Assembly (NCBI RefSeq): GCF_022352215.1
Contig: NZ_JAKRWF010000001.1
Coordinates: 1,240,001 to 1,304,000, forward strand
Direction of reading: 5' to 3'
Origin: Flavihumibacter cheonanensis
GTDB lineage: Bacteria > Bacteroidota > Bacteroidia > Chitinophagales > Chitinophagaceae
Length of the DNA: 64,000 nt
Each line of letters starts with the position of its first letter. Position 1 is the stretch's first letter. A model generated the notes under the pieces. That model was given only the letters and a program-made list of their open reading frames with translations, made no database searches and was not told the DNA's origin. The position numbers were made by a program, and so were the translations under genes. Positions 34,850 through 44,641 of this stretch are shown in pieces.

Positions 34850-35335
34850 ATGCATACAGCCTACCTGTTGATGGGGGGGAATATTGGAAACCGGGAAGAA
34901 TACCTTCAACAGGCAAGCCAATTGATCAGTCAATTGGCCGGCAGGGTGGAAAAAAGTTCCTCCATCTATGAAACCGCCGCCTGGGGAAATACCAACCAGT
35001 CTGCTTTCCTGAACCAGGCCGTACAAATCAATACCCTTCTGACTGCACCTGAACTCATGACCACCTTATTGCTGATTGAGGAAAAAATGGGCAGAAAGCG
35101 ACTCGATAAATACGGGCCCCGGGTTATTGATATTGATATATTGTTATATGATCAGGAAGTACATGCAACGCCGCATGTGCGGATTCCACATCCCGAATTG
35201 CCCAACCGGCGCTTTGCTTTGGAGCCCTTGCAAGAACTGGCACCTATGCTGATGCATCCTATCTTGCATCAAACGATACGTGAATTATTAACGAATTGCG
35301 AGGATCCGCTGCCTGTGACTAAACTGACAACATGA
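34850..35335 (+). CDS. folK: HPPK (folate biosynthesis kinase)
   Basis: 2-amino-4-hydroxy-6-hydroxymethyldihydropteridine pyrophosphokinase, which activates the pterin with ATP in folate synthesis. The 161-residue protein has YLLMGGNIGNREEYL, SSIYETAAWG and the signature RKRLDKYGPRVIDIDILLYD. The stop overlaps the start of the nucleoside kinase by four bases, and an MFS gene follows, giving a three-gene operon. Divergent from sppA. Confidence 0.95.
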   Translation: MHTAYLLMGGNIGNREEYLQQASQLISQLAGRVEKSSSIYETAAWGNTNQSAFLNQAVQINTLLTAPELMTTLLLIEEKMGRKRLDKYGPRVIDIDILLYDQEVHATPHVRIPHPELPNRRFALEPLQELAPMLMHPILHQTIRELLTNCEDPLPVTKLTT

Positions 35336-35964
35336 AGTATCACTATATAACGATCGAAGGAAATATTGGTGCCGGGAAAACAACACTGGCGCATTTACTG
35401 GCTAAACAGTACAATGCGCGACTGGTACTGGAAGAGTTTGCAGACAATCCCTTTCTGCCTAAGTTTTATGAGAATCCCGGACAATTTGCTTTTCCCCTGG
35501 AGTTGTTTTTCATGGCCGAGCGATACAAACAATTAAAGGATTTAATTCATACCAAGGATCTCTTTCATTCCGTAACTATATCCGATTATCTATTTACCAA
35601 ATGCCTGCTTTTTGCCAAGGTAAACCTGCCGGAAGAAGAGTTTCGTTTGTATCAGCGTTTGTTTGAAATCATTCACCAGCAGATGATTCAGCCGGAAATC
35701 CTGATTTATCTGCATGCGCCGGTTCAAAAATTGCAGAAAAATATCCGCAAACGCAACCGGCCATATGAGCAGCAGATACCGGATGAATACTTGTTTAATA
35801 TCCAGGAAACCTATACGCATTATATCAAACAGCACAATATCAAAACACTATTTGTGGATGCTTCCAATGCGGATTTCCTGGGTAATGAAAAACATTTGAA
35901 AGCAATTCTGGATGCCCTGGATAAAGAATATGATGAGGGACAGCATTTTATTGCATTACCCTAA
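35332..35964 (+). CDS. Deoxynucleoside kinase
   Basis: A 210-residue kinase of the dNK/dGK/dCK family that phosphorylates deoxynucleosides for salvage. It has the P-loop GNIGAGKTT near the N-terminus, the substrate motif EEFADNPFLPKFY, FFMAERYKQL, and the lid region RKRNRPYEQQIPDEYL. The exact base preference cannot be read. It overlaps folK by four bases; the pairing of folK with a dNK gene is common in Bacteroidota to my knowledge. Confidence 0.93.
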   Translation: MKYHYITIEGNIGAGKTTLAHLLAKQYNARLVLEEFADNPFLPKFYENPGQFAFPLELFFMAERYKQLKDLIHTKDLFHSVTISDYLFTKCLLFAKVNLPEEEFRLYQRLFEIIHQQMIQPEILIYLHAPVQKLQKNIRKRNRPYEQQIPDEYLFNIQETYTHYIKQHNIKTLFVDASNADFLGNEKHLKAILDALDKEYDEGQHFIALP

Positions 35965-35973
35965 CAGCAGCGT

Positions 35974-37230
35974 ATGACCGAACTTCAATCCATTGAACAG
36001 GCAAAACAGGATCCACTCGCCAGCATGCGGCTACCCGAATTCAGGTTCCTGATGGCAGGGCGCTTTACTTTTATCATGGCGCTGAGAATGATGGCAACCC
36101 TGGTAGGCTGGTGGCTCTATGAACTCACCGGCGATCCCTTTGCGATAGGCCTGGTGGGATTGTCGGAAGCCATTCCTGCCATCTCACTGGCTTTGTATGC
36201 TGGTCATGTTATTGACTTATCCGATAAACGAAGCTTGCTATTAAAAGGGGTATCCTTTTACCTGGCCTGTGGTGCAGCATTGTTAACACTATCCTATTTG
36301 CTGGGTAATACGGGTCAAAATAAACTGTTGATAGCAGGGATCTATACCATTATATTCTGTACCGGTATCATACGATCCTTTACAGGTCCCTCTTTTTCTG
36401 CCATTCTTGCCCAGATGGTGCCCCGCCCCCTATTGGCCAATGCCATCACCTGGAACCAGGGTGTTTGGCTGACCGCCTCTGTAACAGGTCATGCTGCAGG
36501 TGGATTCATCATTGCAACAGTGCATGCCAGTGGTACCCTTTGGGTGATTTGCAGTTTGATTTTAATCGCCCTCATTTCCTTGTTTCAATTGCTTCCAAAA
36601 CCAGCTTCCATCAAAGCGGGACAACAAAAAACACTGGAGAGTGTAAAGGAAGGGTTGAGGTTTGTGTTTCGTACCAAGGAAGTGTTGGGTGCCATGACAC
36701 TGGATCTCTTTGCCGTATTGTTCGGAGGCTTGGTAGCAATGGTACCAGTATTTGCGAAAGATATTCTGAAAGTGGGTCCCATTGGTTTTGGCTGGTTGAA
36801 TGCTGCCGCTGATATCGGGGCCATCATCATTATACTTACTCTAACTTTTTTCCCGATGAAAAAGAATCAGGGACGGACCTTGTTTTTTGCAGTGGGCGGA
36901 TTTGGCTTGTGTATTATTCTATTTGCCCTCTCCAGAACATTCTGGATTTCCTTTACGGCATTGTTATTATCAGGTGTATTGGATGGAATTAGTGTAGTGA
37001 TTCGGGGTACTATTTTGCAATTGAAAACGCCCGATGAAATGCGGGGGCGTGTGATGAGTGTGAATAGTATGTTCATCAACAGCAGCAATGAAATCGGTCA
37101 ATTTGAAAGTGGAGTGGCGGCACGTTTTCTGGGAGTTGTACCCTCTGTGATTTTTGGTGGAACCATGACCTTACTGGTCGTATTCATTACCTGGTTTAAG
37201 GCACCCTCCCTTAGGAAAATGCACTATTAG
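35974..37230 (+). CDS. MFS transporter
   Basis: A 418-residue inner-membrane protein with about 12 membrane segments in two halves. The first half has YAGHVIDLSDKRSLL, the loop motif between segments 2 and 3 of the major facilitator superfamily. The sequence resembles the MFS_3/enterobactin-exporter (EntS) type (SFTGPSFSAILAQMVP and DEMRGRVMSVNSMF are typical). The substrate is unknown. Third gene of the folK operon, and it overlaps the convergent antiporter gene by four bases. Confidence 0.9.
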   Translation: MTELQSIEQAKQDPLASMRLPEFRFLMAGRFTFIMALRMMATLVGWWLYELTGDPFAIGLVGLSEAIPAISLALYAGHVIDLSDKRSLLLKGVSFYLACGAALLTLSYLLGNTGQNKLLIAGIYTIIFCTGIIRSFTGPSFSAILAQMVPRPLLANAITWNQGVWLTASVTGHAAGGFIIATVHASGTLWVICSLILIALISLFQLLPKPASIKAGQQKTLESVKEGLRFVFRTKEVLGAMTLDLFAVLFGGLVAMVPVFAKDILKVGPIGFGWLNAAADIGAIIIILTLTFFPMKKNQGRTLFFAVGGFGLCIILFALSRTFWISFTALLLSGVLDGISVVIRGTILQLKTPDEMRGRVMSVNSMFINSSNEIGQFESGVAARFLGVVPSVIFGGTMTLLVVFITWFKAPSLRKMHY

Positions 37231-39464
37231 GATCCGGGTTCAGCCTGAATTAATTCCATGATTTTTTCGCGTTCTCCTACGATCCAGATAATATCATCCC
37301 ATTCAAATACTGTTTGGGAATCCGGGTTCAGGATACGATTGCCGGCGCGTTCAATGCCTACTACCAGTCCGTTTGTTTTTTCCCGGATGCCAGAGTTGCG
37401 AATGGTTTTTCCTTTCAAAAGATTGTGTTCATCCACACGGATTTTCATCAGGCGGATTTCTTCTTCCTCTTCAAGCTGTGGCAGGGACTCCGGTTCAACA
37501 ATTGGCCGGAATAGTTGCAATTGCTGGTCGGTACCAATCACCGCCAACTTATCATAGGGATAGATTTTTTCAGTACGTTGAGGGGCCATGATTGTTTTTT
37601 TCCCTCTTTCAATTGACGCGATATTGATGCCATAGCGCTCCCGCCAGGCCAGTGTTTCCAGGTCTTTTCCGAGGCAGGCAGCTTCCGGACTAATAGTGAA
37701 ATAAGCGAGGTGCGCATCCCAGGGACTAAGGGTACTGGTGGCACCGGTATTGGCCACCATTTCACGATGATTCAGGTTGGTCATAAAGCGGCGTTCAATC
37801 CGGGCATAAAAAGATTGCAATCGTTTTGAAAAAATAAACAATACCACTGCTAACACAAGGATGGCACCTATCAATGCAATTAATCCGGAAAACAACTGGC
37901 TCAATAACAAGAACAGATAAAAAACTGCCAGCAGGTTTCGTAACACTTCCACCATAACCAACGGACCATGGTTCACCTGCTCATTTAACCAGAGACTGGT
38001 ATAGGCACCACGTTGTGGCTTTTTGATGGTAAGCGCCCAGATAAAAGGAGAAGCAACCAATAGAGTCAGAAGAACCGTCAGGATATGCGCAGTAATTGTT
38101 TGCTCCAGCATATTCACCAGCCAGGGATCCACAAATTTTACTGCCAGGAAAATGGCAGCCAGAATGATCACCGAATTAAGAACGATGATGTTGAAATAAG
38201 TTCGGAATACCATTTTCCAATCGGCATCCGCTGGTATTTGTTGTGCTCCGGAACTGTATCGGTTGAGGCGGTTTCTCCACCTGGGAGGCAGTGTTTGATC
38301 AATCCATTTATAGAGCGGCACTGCTGCCTTGATCATAAAGGGAGTAGAGAAGGTTGTAATAACCGAAACGCCCACTGCTATCGGGTATAAAAAATCTGAC
38401 GTAACACCCAAGCTTACCCCAAGGGTGGCAATAATGAATGAAAATTCACCAATTTGAGACATACTCATCCCTGCCTGCAAACTTTGTTTTAAGGGCTGGC
38501 CGGAGATAAAGGAACCGATGGTAATATTGATGGTTTTTCCAAAAATAACTGCCAGGGTTATGATCAGTACGGGAATGCGATATTCCCATAGCAGTTTGGG
38601 ATCGATCAACATACCAACCGATACAAAGAACACCGCACCAAATAAATTTTTGACTGGCTGCATCTGGTGTTCAATATCTTCCGCCTGGGTAGTTTCTGCC
38701 AGCACGGATCCCATAATGAAAGCACCTAAGGCAGCAGAAAATCCTACATAGGTGGCGAGTATCACCATACCCAAACACATGCCGAGAGAAATAATCAGCA
38801 GGGTTTCATTATTCAGCCATCGGTTGACCCATCTGAAAAAACTGGGAATAACCAGGATGCCAAAGAGGAACCAAAGGCTAAGGAAAAACACCAGTTTTAC
38901 CACTTCGATCATGAGGTCGAGGCCTGAAAACTGCTGGCTGACAGCTACGGTAGAGAGCAATACCATTAATAGTACAGCCACAATGTCTTCTATCACCAGC
39001 ATGCCCATTACCATACTGGCGAAACTGGTAGATTTGAGTCCCTGTTCTTCAAAGGCTCTTATGATAATGGTAGTAGAAGAAATGGAAATGATCCCGCCCA
39101 GAAAAATACAGTTCATTGTGGACCATCCTAAAATACTGCCGGTAGTATAACCGAGCAGAAACATACCTGTTATTTCAAAAATACCTGCTATGGAGGCCGA
39201 CCCTCCTACCCGCATGAGTTTTTTAAAACTGAATTCCAGTCCCAGGTTGAACAACAATACAACCACTCCGATCTCCGCCCAGATTTTGATATTGTCCAGG
39301 TCTCCAATGGTAGGAAAAAAATTAAAATTTGGACCAACGAGTAAACCAGCAATAATATAACCTAATACAAGTGGTTGTTTTAAGCGTTTGAATAAAAGGG
39401 TGGTTATGGCAGCCGCCCCAAGAATCAGTGCCAGGTCTTTAATTAAAACAGGTAAATGCGCCAT
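37227..39464 (-). CDS. KefB/CPA2-type cation:proton antiporter with regulatory C-domains
   Basis: A 745-residue protein. About residues 5-395 form the CPA2 exchanger core of about 12 membrane segments, with LGYIIAGLLVGPN and FLGGIISISSTTIIIRAF. A second membrane block follows (about 425-560). The C-terminus has two TrkA-C-like ligand-binding domains (about 590-655 and 665-740; the second with IRVDEHNLLKGKTIRNSGI). It probably exchanges K+ or Na+ for protons. No NAD-binding TrkA-N domain is visible between the membrane part and the C-domains. Confidence 0.92.
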   Translation of the reverse strand: MAHLPVLIKDLALILGAAAITTLLFKRLKQPLVLGYIIAGLLVGPNFNFFPTIGDLDNIKIWAEIGVVVLLFNLGLEFSFKKLMRVGGSASIAGIFEITGMFLLGYTTGSILGWSTMNCIFLGGIISISSTTIIIRAFEEQGLKSTSFASMVMGMLVIEDIVAVLLMVLLSTVAVSQQFSGLDLMIEVVKLVFFLSLWFLFGILVIPSFFRWVNRWLNNETLLIISLGMCLGMVILATYVGFSAALGAFIMGSVLAETTQAEDIEHQMQPVKNLFGAVFFVSVGMLIDPKLLWEYRIPVLIITLAVIFGKTINITIGSFISGQPLKQSLQAGMSMSQIGEFSFIIATLGVSLGVTSDFLYPIAVGVSVITTFSTPFMIKAAVPLYKWIDQTLPPRWRNRLNRYSSGAQQIPADADWKMVFRTYFNIIVLNSVIILAAIFLAVKFVDPWLVNMLEQTITAHILTVLLTLLVASPFIWALTIKKPQRGAYTSLWLNEQVNHGPLVMVEVLRNLLAVFYLFLLLSQLFSGLIALIGAILVLAVVLFIFSKRLQSFYARIERRFMTNLNHREMVANTGATSTLSPWDAHLAYFTISPEAACLGKDLETLAWRERYGINIASIERGKKTIMAPQRTEKIYPYDKLAVIGTDQQLQLFRPIVEPESLPQLEEEEEIRLMKIRVDEHNLLKGKTIRNSGIREKTNGLVVGIERAGNRILNPDSQTVFEWDDIIWIVGEREKIMELIQAEPGS

Positions 39465-39507
39465 ACGCGCAAATATCGGGTAGTGAAACCGTTTTTATAT
39501 ATCTGGC

Positions 39508-39990
39508 TTATTTTAATTTGAGGTAAAGATTTTCCAATACAAAAAACACAGCCGGACAAAAACTGCTGTTTTTCAGGGTGAGTGGAATTCTTTTAAATAG
39601 CACATCTTCATCGGTATAGGGGAAGCGAGCACAATCCGATGGCCGGTTTTCATAGACACTGCAGGCATTGTCTGATCCTAAAAATGGACAGGGAGAAGAT
39701 TTGGTCACATAATCGCCGTCCTGGTCGAGCCGTAGGTACTGCTCGATAAACTGGCTTTCTTTCATTCCCAGCAGTTTGCTGAGCCGCTTGATATCAGTTG
39801 TTTTAAACCGGGGTGAATAGTTTTTACAACAGGCAGCGCAATCCAGGCAATTGATCTTTTCAAATGCCTGCTCGTGTAAATCAGGAATTAATTTTAGCAG
39901 CTTGTTTTTGGGCGCGGTTTCCAGCAGGCGTTTGTATGCCTTTTGCCGCTCAGCCGATAACTTCTTCCAATTAGGCGCTATGCTGTCCAT
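39508..39990 (-). CDS. YkgJ-type cysteine cluster protein
   Basis: A 160-residue protein with a metal-binding cysteine set: CLDCAACCKN (C48, C51, C54, C55) and, further on, PCPFLGSDNACSVYENRPSDC. This CxxCxxCC pattern marks the YkgJ (zinc- or iron-chelating) family of unknown function. The first 45 residues are helical and basic. A TACCTTTG element ends 4 bp before the ATG, and a strong palindrome lies just beyond it, in the space shared with gcvP. Confidence 0.88.
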   Translation of the reverse strand: MDSIAPNWKKLSAERQKAYKRLLETAPKNKLLKLIPDLHEQAFEKINCLDCAACCKNYSPRFKTTDIKRLSKLLGMKESQFIEQYLRLDQDGDYVTKSSPCPFLGSDNACSVYENRPSDCARFPYTDEDVLFKRIPLTLKNSSFCPAVFFVLENLYLKLK

Positions 39991-39994
39991 TTGT

Positions 39995-40002
39995 CAAAGG
40001 TA
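39995..40002 (-). promoter_or_regulatory. -7 element of the YkgJ-type gene
   Basis: TACCTTTG on the minus strand, ending 4 bp before the ATG at 39990. The palindrome at 40008-40036 covers the place where a -33 box would be. Confidence 0.5.
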
Positions 40003-40007
40003 CTGCT

Positions 40008-40036
40008 TCCACCCGTCGGGTTACCCGACGGGTGGA
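40008..40036. repeat. Perfect 13-bp palindrome between divergent genes
   Basis: Arms 40008-40020 and 40024-40036 (TCCACCCGTCGGG / CCCGACGGGTGGA) with a TTA centre. No gene ends here and there is no T-run, so it is not a terminator. It could be an operator for the YkgJ-type gene or gcvP, or a stable RNA hairpin in a leader. Confidence 0.75.
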
Positions 40037-40100
40037 GAAAAGGTGCACAAACGATTGAGTAATGCTTACACAAACAAGTGTTCGTCTGGTTTCCAAATTG

Positions 40101-40108
40101 TAACTTTG
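40101..40108 (+). promoter_or_regulatory. -7 element before gcvP
   Basis: TAACTTTG fits TAnnTTTG and lies 29 nt before the gcvP start codon. The -33 box is not convincing. Confidence 0.45.
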
Positions 40109-40137
40109 CACATCCAAAAAGCTTAACCGCACACATT

Positions 40138-43020
40138 ATGAATTTATTCCAAGCACAGTCGAATGAATTTCTTGGCCGTCATATTGGAACGCTGGCAGAT
40201 ACAGATAAAATGCTGGCGGCAATTGGTATGGGGTCATTGGAAGAACTTATTGATAAAACCATTCCAGGCAGTATCCGGAAAAAGGATACACTAGCTGTTC
40301 CGGATGCTGTAAGCGAAGCACAATACCTGCGTGAGCTGAAAAACATCTCCATGAAAAACCAGGTGTTCCGGAACTATATCGGACAAGGTTACTATGATAC
40401 CATCACCCCAAGTGTGATTTTACGCAACCTCTTTGAAAATCCGGGATGGTATACCCAATACACGCCTTACCAGGCGGAGATTTCTCAAGGGCGACTGGAA
40501 AGTTTGCTGAATTTTCAAACCATGGTGTCGGATCTGACAGGATTGCCGCTGGCAAACGCCTCCCTGCTGGATGAAGCAACTGCTGCTGCGGAAGCCATGA
40601 ACATGTTTTTTCATCATGTGAACCGTACCGATGATATTCAAAAGCCCTGCTTCTTTGTAGACAGCGCCATCTTTACACAAACACTTGATCTGATTTACAC
40701 CAGGGCTTTACCCCTGGGAATTGAAGTAGTGGTGGGTGATTATAAAAAAGCAACTACAGATGACCGTTATTTCGGTGCGCTGGTTCAGTATCCGAATAAT
40801 GAGGGTAGTATTGAAGATTATCGTTCCTTTATAAAGGAGATTCACTCCAAAGGCGGTTTTGTTGCAATGGCAACTGATCTATTGGCACTTACCTTACTTA
40901 CTCCTCCCGGAGAATTGGGTGCAGATGTGGCCCTCGGTTCTGCCCAGCGATTTGGAGTTCCCCTGGGGTATGGCGGTCCGCATGCTGCCTTTTTCAGTTC
41001 ACAGGAAGAATTCAAACGTGCGCTTCCAGGCAGGATCATTGGAGTAAGCATTGATGCCAAAGGCAATCGGGCACTTCGTATGGCACTTCAGACCAGGGAA
41101 CAACATATCAAAAGAGAAAAAGCAACTTCCAATATCTGTACCGCACAGGCACTGCTTGCCAATATGGCTGCCATGTATGCGGTATATCATGGTCCGGATG
41201 GCCTTCGCGCCATTGCTAAAAGGGTTGCCTTGCTGACGAAAACACTGGCAGAGTCTTTAACGGAACTGGGGTATCAGTTAAAAACAACCAGCTATTTCGA
41301 CACATTGGCTGTTGCTGTGAAAGATGCTTCCACAATTCGCGAACTGGCTGAACAACAAACTATCAATTTTCATTACCAGCCTGGCCAGGTAGGAATTTCC
41401 CTTGATGAAACTACCACACAACATGATTTGCTGGATATTCTCCATGTATTTGCCAATGCAGCGGGGAAAGACAGTTCAAGCCTGACATTCAATTACGACA
41501 GCATCCTGGATACGATACCGGCTACGCTCACCCGAACTTCTGAGTTTCTTACCCACCCGGTATTCAACACGCATCACAGTGAATCACAAATGATGCGGTA
41601 TATGAAATCACTGGAAAACAAAGATCTTTCTCTCAATACTTCCATGATTTCTCTCGGCAGCTGTACCATGAAACTGAATGCAGCTACTGAAATGATTCCC
41701 TTAAGCTGGGCTCACTGGAGCAAGATGCATCCTTTCGCCCCTGCAAACCAGGCAGGTGGATACCAACAGATCATAAAAGAATTGTCCGACTTCCTTTGTT
41801 CTGTTACCGGCTTTGATGCCTGCAGCATGCAACCGAACAGTGGAGCTCAAGGAGAATACGCCGGACTGCTCACCATTCGTCGTTATCACCTGGCTAACGG
41901 TGATACACATAGGAATGTTTGTCTCATTCCAATTTCTGCCCATGGAACCAATCCTGCATCTGCAGTAATGGCCGGTATGAAAGTGGTAGTAGTTAAAGCG
42001 TTGGAAAACGGCTATATTGATCTGGCTGATTTCAAAGCTAAGGCCGAACAATACAAAGATGTCTTGGCCGGCACCATGATTACCTACCCTAGCACCTACG
42101 GTGTTTTTGAAGAAACTGTGAAAGAGATTTGTGATATCGTACACGCATATGGCGGACAGGTATATATGGATGGCGCTAATATGAATGCACAGGTGGGACT
42201 TACTTCTCCCGGCTTGATTGGGGCGGATGTTTGCCACCTGAACCTGCACAAAACTTTTGCGATTCCGCATGGTGGCGGTGGCCCTGGAATGGGTCCCATT
42301 TGCGTGAAGGCACACCTGGCAAATTACCTGCCCGGACATTGGTCAACGGATACCACCAGTTCAAATAACAATGGCGCTGTTTCTGCAGCTCCCTACGGAT
42401 CTGCTTCTATTCTGCTCATCAGCTACGCTTACTGCAGAATGTTAGGTGCTCACGGATTGAAACTTGCTACTGAGTATGCTATCCTAAATGCCAATTACAT
42501 GAAGGCGAGACTCGAGCAGGCTTATCCGATTCTGTATACCGGTGAAAATGGAACCTGCGCACATGAATTCATTGTAGACCTGAGACCCTTTAAAACATCT
42601 GCCGGAATTGAAGCGGAAGATGTTGCCAAGCGCCTGATGGATTATGGATTCCATGCGCCTACCATGAGTTTCCCTGTTCCCGGTACGATCATGATTGAAC
42701 CAACAGAAAGTGAAGACAAAGCAGAACTGGATCGTTTCTGTGATGCCCTGCTTTCCATTCGCGAAGAAATTGCAGCGATTGAAGAAGGAAAAGCAGACCG
42801 TACCAGCAATGTGCTGAAACATGCTCCGCATACCCAGCATATAATTACAGCGGATGAATGGAATCTTCCCTACAGCCGTCAGCAGGCAGCTTATCCGTTG
42901 CCTTATGTAAAAGAAAATAAATTCTGGCCTTCTGTAAGCCGGGTAAACAATACCCATGGAGATCGTAACCTGATTTGCACCTGCGAACCGGTTAGCTCCT
43001 ATGCGGAAGAAACAGCCTGA
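40138..43020 (+). CDS. gcvP: Glycine dehydrogenase (decarboxylating), P protein
   Basis: The PLP-dependent P protein of the glycine cleavage system, which decarboxylates glycine and hands the aminomethyl group to GcvH. The 960-residue protein is the fused form with both halves. The cofactor lysine is K705 in [16 protein letters not shown]. The N-terminal [16 protein letters not shown] and [15 protein letters not shown] are typical. I use the ATG at 40138; a longer frame from 40078 would add 20 residues across the promoter. gcvT and gcvH are not in this window. No glycine riboswitch is visible upstream. Confidence 0.97.
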   Translation: MNLFQAQSNEFLGRHIGTLADTDKMLAAIGMGSLEELIDKTIPGSIRKKDTLAVPDAVSEAQYLRELKNISMKNQVFRNYIGQGYYDTITPSVILRNLFENPGWYTQYTPYQAEISQGRLESLLNFQTMVSDLTGLPLANASLLDEATAAAEAMNMFFHHVNRTDDIQKPCFFVDSAIFTQTLDLIYTRALPLGIEVVVGDYKKATTDDRYFGALVQYPNNEGSIEDYRSFIKEIHSKGGFVAMATDLLALTLLTPPGELGADVALGSAQRFGVPLGYGGPHAAFFSSQEEFKRALPGRIIGVSIDAKGNRALRMALQTREQHIKREKATSNICTAQALLANMAAMYAVYHGPDGLRAIAKRVALLTKTLAESLTELGYQLKTTSYFDTLAVAVKDASTIRELAEQQTINFHYQPGQVGISLDETTTQHDLLDILHVFANAAGKDSSSLTFNYDSILDTIPATLTRTSEFLTHPVFNTHHSESQMMRYMKSLENKDLSLNTSMISLGSCTMKLNAATEMIPLSWAHWSKMHPFAPANQAGGYQQIIKELSDFLCSVTGFDACSMQPNSGAQGEYAGLLTIRRYHLANGDTHRNVCLIPISAHGTNPASAVMAGMKVVVVKALENGYIDLADFKAKAEQYKDVLAGTMITYPSTYGVFEETVKEICDIVHAYGGQVYMDGANMNAQVGLTSPGLIGADVCHLNLHKTFAIPHGGGGPGMGPICVKAHLANYLPGHWSTDTTSSNNNGAVSAAPYGSASILLISYAYCRMLGAHGLKLATEYAILNANYMKARLEQAYPILYTGENGTCAHEFIVDLRPFKTSAGIEAEDVAKRLMDYGFHAPTMSFPVPGTIMIEPTESEDKAELDRFCDALLSIREEIAAIEEGKADRTSNVLKHAPHTQHIITADEWNLPYSRQQAAYPLPYVKENKFWPSVSRVNNTHGDRNLICTCEPVSSYAEETA

Positions 43021-43881
43021 TTAAAAACTTGATTGCATTCTTGTCAGAAGCTGGGTACCTGTCCAGGTACCCGGCACTATGATACGCCGGATGGTATACA
43101 TGGGATCATTTTGATCCCGCGTAGTGGAAAGAATAAAAGCCGATTTCATACCCCTGGTTTTAAGCTGAGGTATGGCTTCAGGGTTCCACAAGCCAAAGGG
43201 ATAGGCAAAATGCTCCACCGGTTTTCCAATAATTTTCTCCAGGGCAGTTTTGGGTTTTTCAATCTGCTTAACCCAATCCTCGCCCTGGTATTTTTTTACA
43301 TTGTTATGATCCCAGGTATGAAGCCCAATGCTATGCCCTTCGTCTGATAAGGCTTTTATCTGTTCCGCTTTCATGTAATTGGGACGGTTGATCGCAACCG
43401 TCATAATGAAATAAGCTGCCTTCATCTTATAAGGATCCAATACCTCTTTGGTAACATCAAATTGTTCATCACAGCCATCATCAAAACTGATCAGTACTGA
43501 TTTTTCTGGAAGTTCTTCACCTGATAACAGATAGTTTCTCAACTGGTCAGGAAGAATGGTTTGATAGCCACTATCATGCAGGGCCTTCATCTGGTCTTTA
43601 AACACATCCGGGGGAACGATATAGGGTTTTGCAGTGGGACTATCATCCGGTTTATACGGCCTGATCTGGTGATAGCATAATATGGGAATTTGTTTTCTAT
43701 TAAAAACAGATGTCGCACTGCTATCCAGCTTGGGAGCTGGCAAAGGAGCCGGTGCTACTGCAACAGCCTTCGCCGAAGGCTTATCCTGCACTTTTGTATC
43801 CGTTGTACTTTGTACATTATTGCAGGCTGATAATCCCGCTGCAGCCATACAAATACTTACTGATATCCACCAGTTCTTCAT
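43021..43881 (-). CDS. Polysaccharide deacetylase lipoprotein
   Basis: A 286-residue lipoprotein (lipobox LSAC, Cys20) with an Ala/Pro/Lys-rich linker (about 25-60) and a NodB-type deacetylase domain (about 65-286). The metal and catalytic residues are D134-D135 in ISFDDGC and H188/H192 in HTWDH; AYPFGLW is motif 3. It would remove N-acetyl groups from a cell-surface or environmental glycan such as peptidoglycan, chitin or poly-GlcNAc. The stop codon lies directly against that of gcvP. Confidence 0.92.
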   Translation of the reverse strand: MKNWWISVSICMAAAGLSACNNVQSTTDTKVQDKPSAKAVAVAPAPLPAPKLDSSATSVFNRKQIPILCYHQIRPYKPDDSPTAKPYIVPPDVFKDQMKALHDSGYQTILPDQLRNYLLSGEELPEKSVLISFDDGCDEQFDVTKEVLDPYKMKAAYFIMTVAINRPNYMKAEQIKALSDEGHSIGLHTWDHNNVKKYQGEDWVKQIEKPKTALEKIIGKPVEHFAYPFGLWNPEAIPQLKTRGMKSAFILSTTRDQNDPMYTIRRIIVPGTWTGTQLLTRMQSSF

Positions 43882-43968
43882 GTTCTTGGTTTTTCATTCT
43901 TATGGATCCTAACAATAACGATTCGGGCCTGTTATTCTTATCCCGGTGGATAAAAAAGGGGAAACCTT

Positions 43969-43976
43969 TATCTTCG
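43969..43976 (+). promoter_or_regulatory. Possible -7 element of the J-domain gene
   Basis: TATCTTCG, one mismatch from TAnnTTTG, ends 5 nt before the ATG at 43982. Confidence 0.35.
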
Positions 43977-43981
43977 TTCGC

Positions 43982-44632
43982 ATGCCGGTTAAAGATTATT
44001 ACCAGGTGTTGGAAATACCCTATACTGCCAGGGAAGATGAGATTAAAAAAGCCTATCGGCGACTGGCAATGAGGTATCACCCGGACAAAAATACGGGGAA
44101 TCCTTTTGCTGTTCAACATTTCAGGGAGATCCAGGAAGCCTATGATGTGTTGTCTAACCCGGTTAAAAGAAGTGAATACCACCAGTTAAGATGGCATAAT
44201 TCCGGTCAGACCTCGCGTTTTGCTTCCCCTGTTCCTCCCAGTGCAGAATTAATTTACCAGGAAGCAGTAAAAATTAAAAATTATGTGCGCCAGTTGGACG
44301 TATTCAGAATGAACCAGGAGGCACTGGCGACACAGTTATCACAATTACTCAATGAACGACATCTGTCTATTTTAGTGGATTGCGGTAAACCGGTATTGAT
44401 CAGAGACCTGGTGGACGCCATCTTGTTTTCTATGCACCCACTTGCTTTCCCCTATTGGAAAAAACTGGTGCCGGACCTGGTACGAATCGCCGGAACCAAT
44501 AACCAGTTGTTACAGGAGATACGGACTGCGGAAAAAAATAAACAACGGGAATTTAACTGGAACCGGTTTCAACCCTGGATCATCTTATTGATTGTAACAG
44601 TAATTTGCCTCCTCATTTATATTATTGCCTAA
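43982..44632 (+). CDS. J-domain protein with C-terminal membrane anchor
   Basis: A 216-residue protein. The J-domain fills residues 3-65 (KDYYQVLEIPYTAREDEIKKAY; HPD at 33-35) and would stimulate the ATPase of a DnaK partner. After a middle helical domain, residues about 195-215 form one membrane segment, so it may recruit DnaK to the membrane. The J-domain begins directly after the ATG at 43982; a GTG at 43946 would add 12 residues and is less likely. The lactonase gene follows after 9 bp. Confidence 0.9.
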   Translation: MPVKDYYQVLEIPYTAREDEIKKAYRRLAMRYHPDKNTGNPFAVQHFREIQEAYDVLSNPVKRSEYHQLRWHNSGQTSRFASPVPPSAELIYQEAVKIKNYVRQLDVFRMNQEALATQLSQLLNERHLSILVDCGKPVLIRDLVDAILFSMHPLAFPYWKKLVPDLVRIAGTNNQLLQEIRTAEKNKQREFNWNRFQPWIILLIVTVICLLIYIIA

Positions 44633-44641
44633 ATTACCACT

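Noticed and set aside
39991-40137. Glycine riboswitch before gcvP
   Set aside because: No tandem aptamer pattern is visible; only one palindrome and a -7 box are found.
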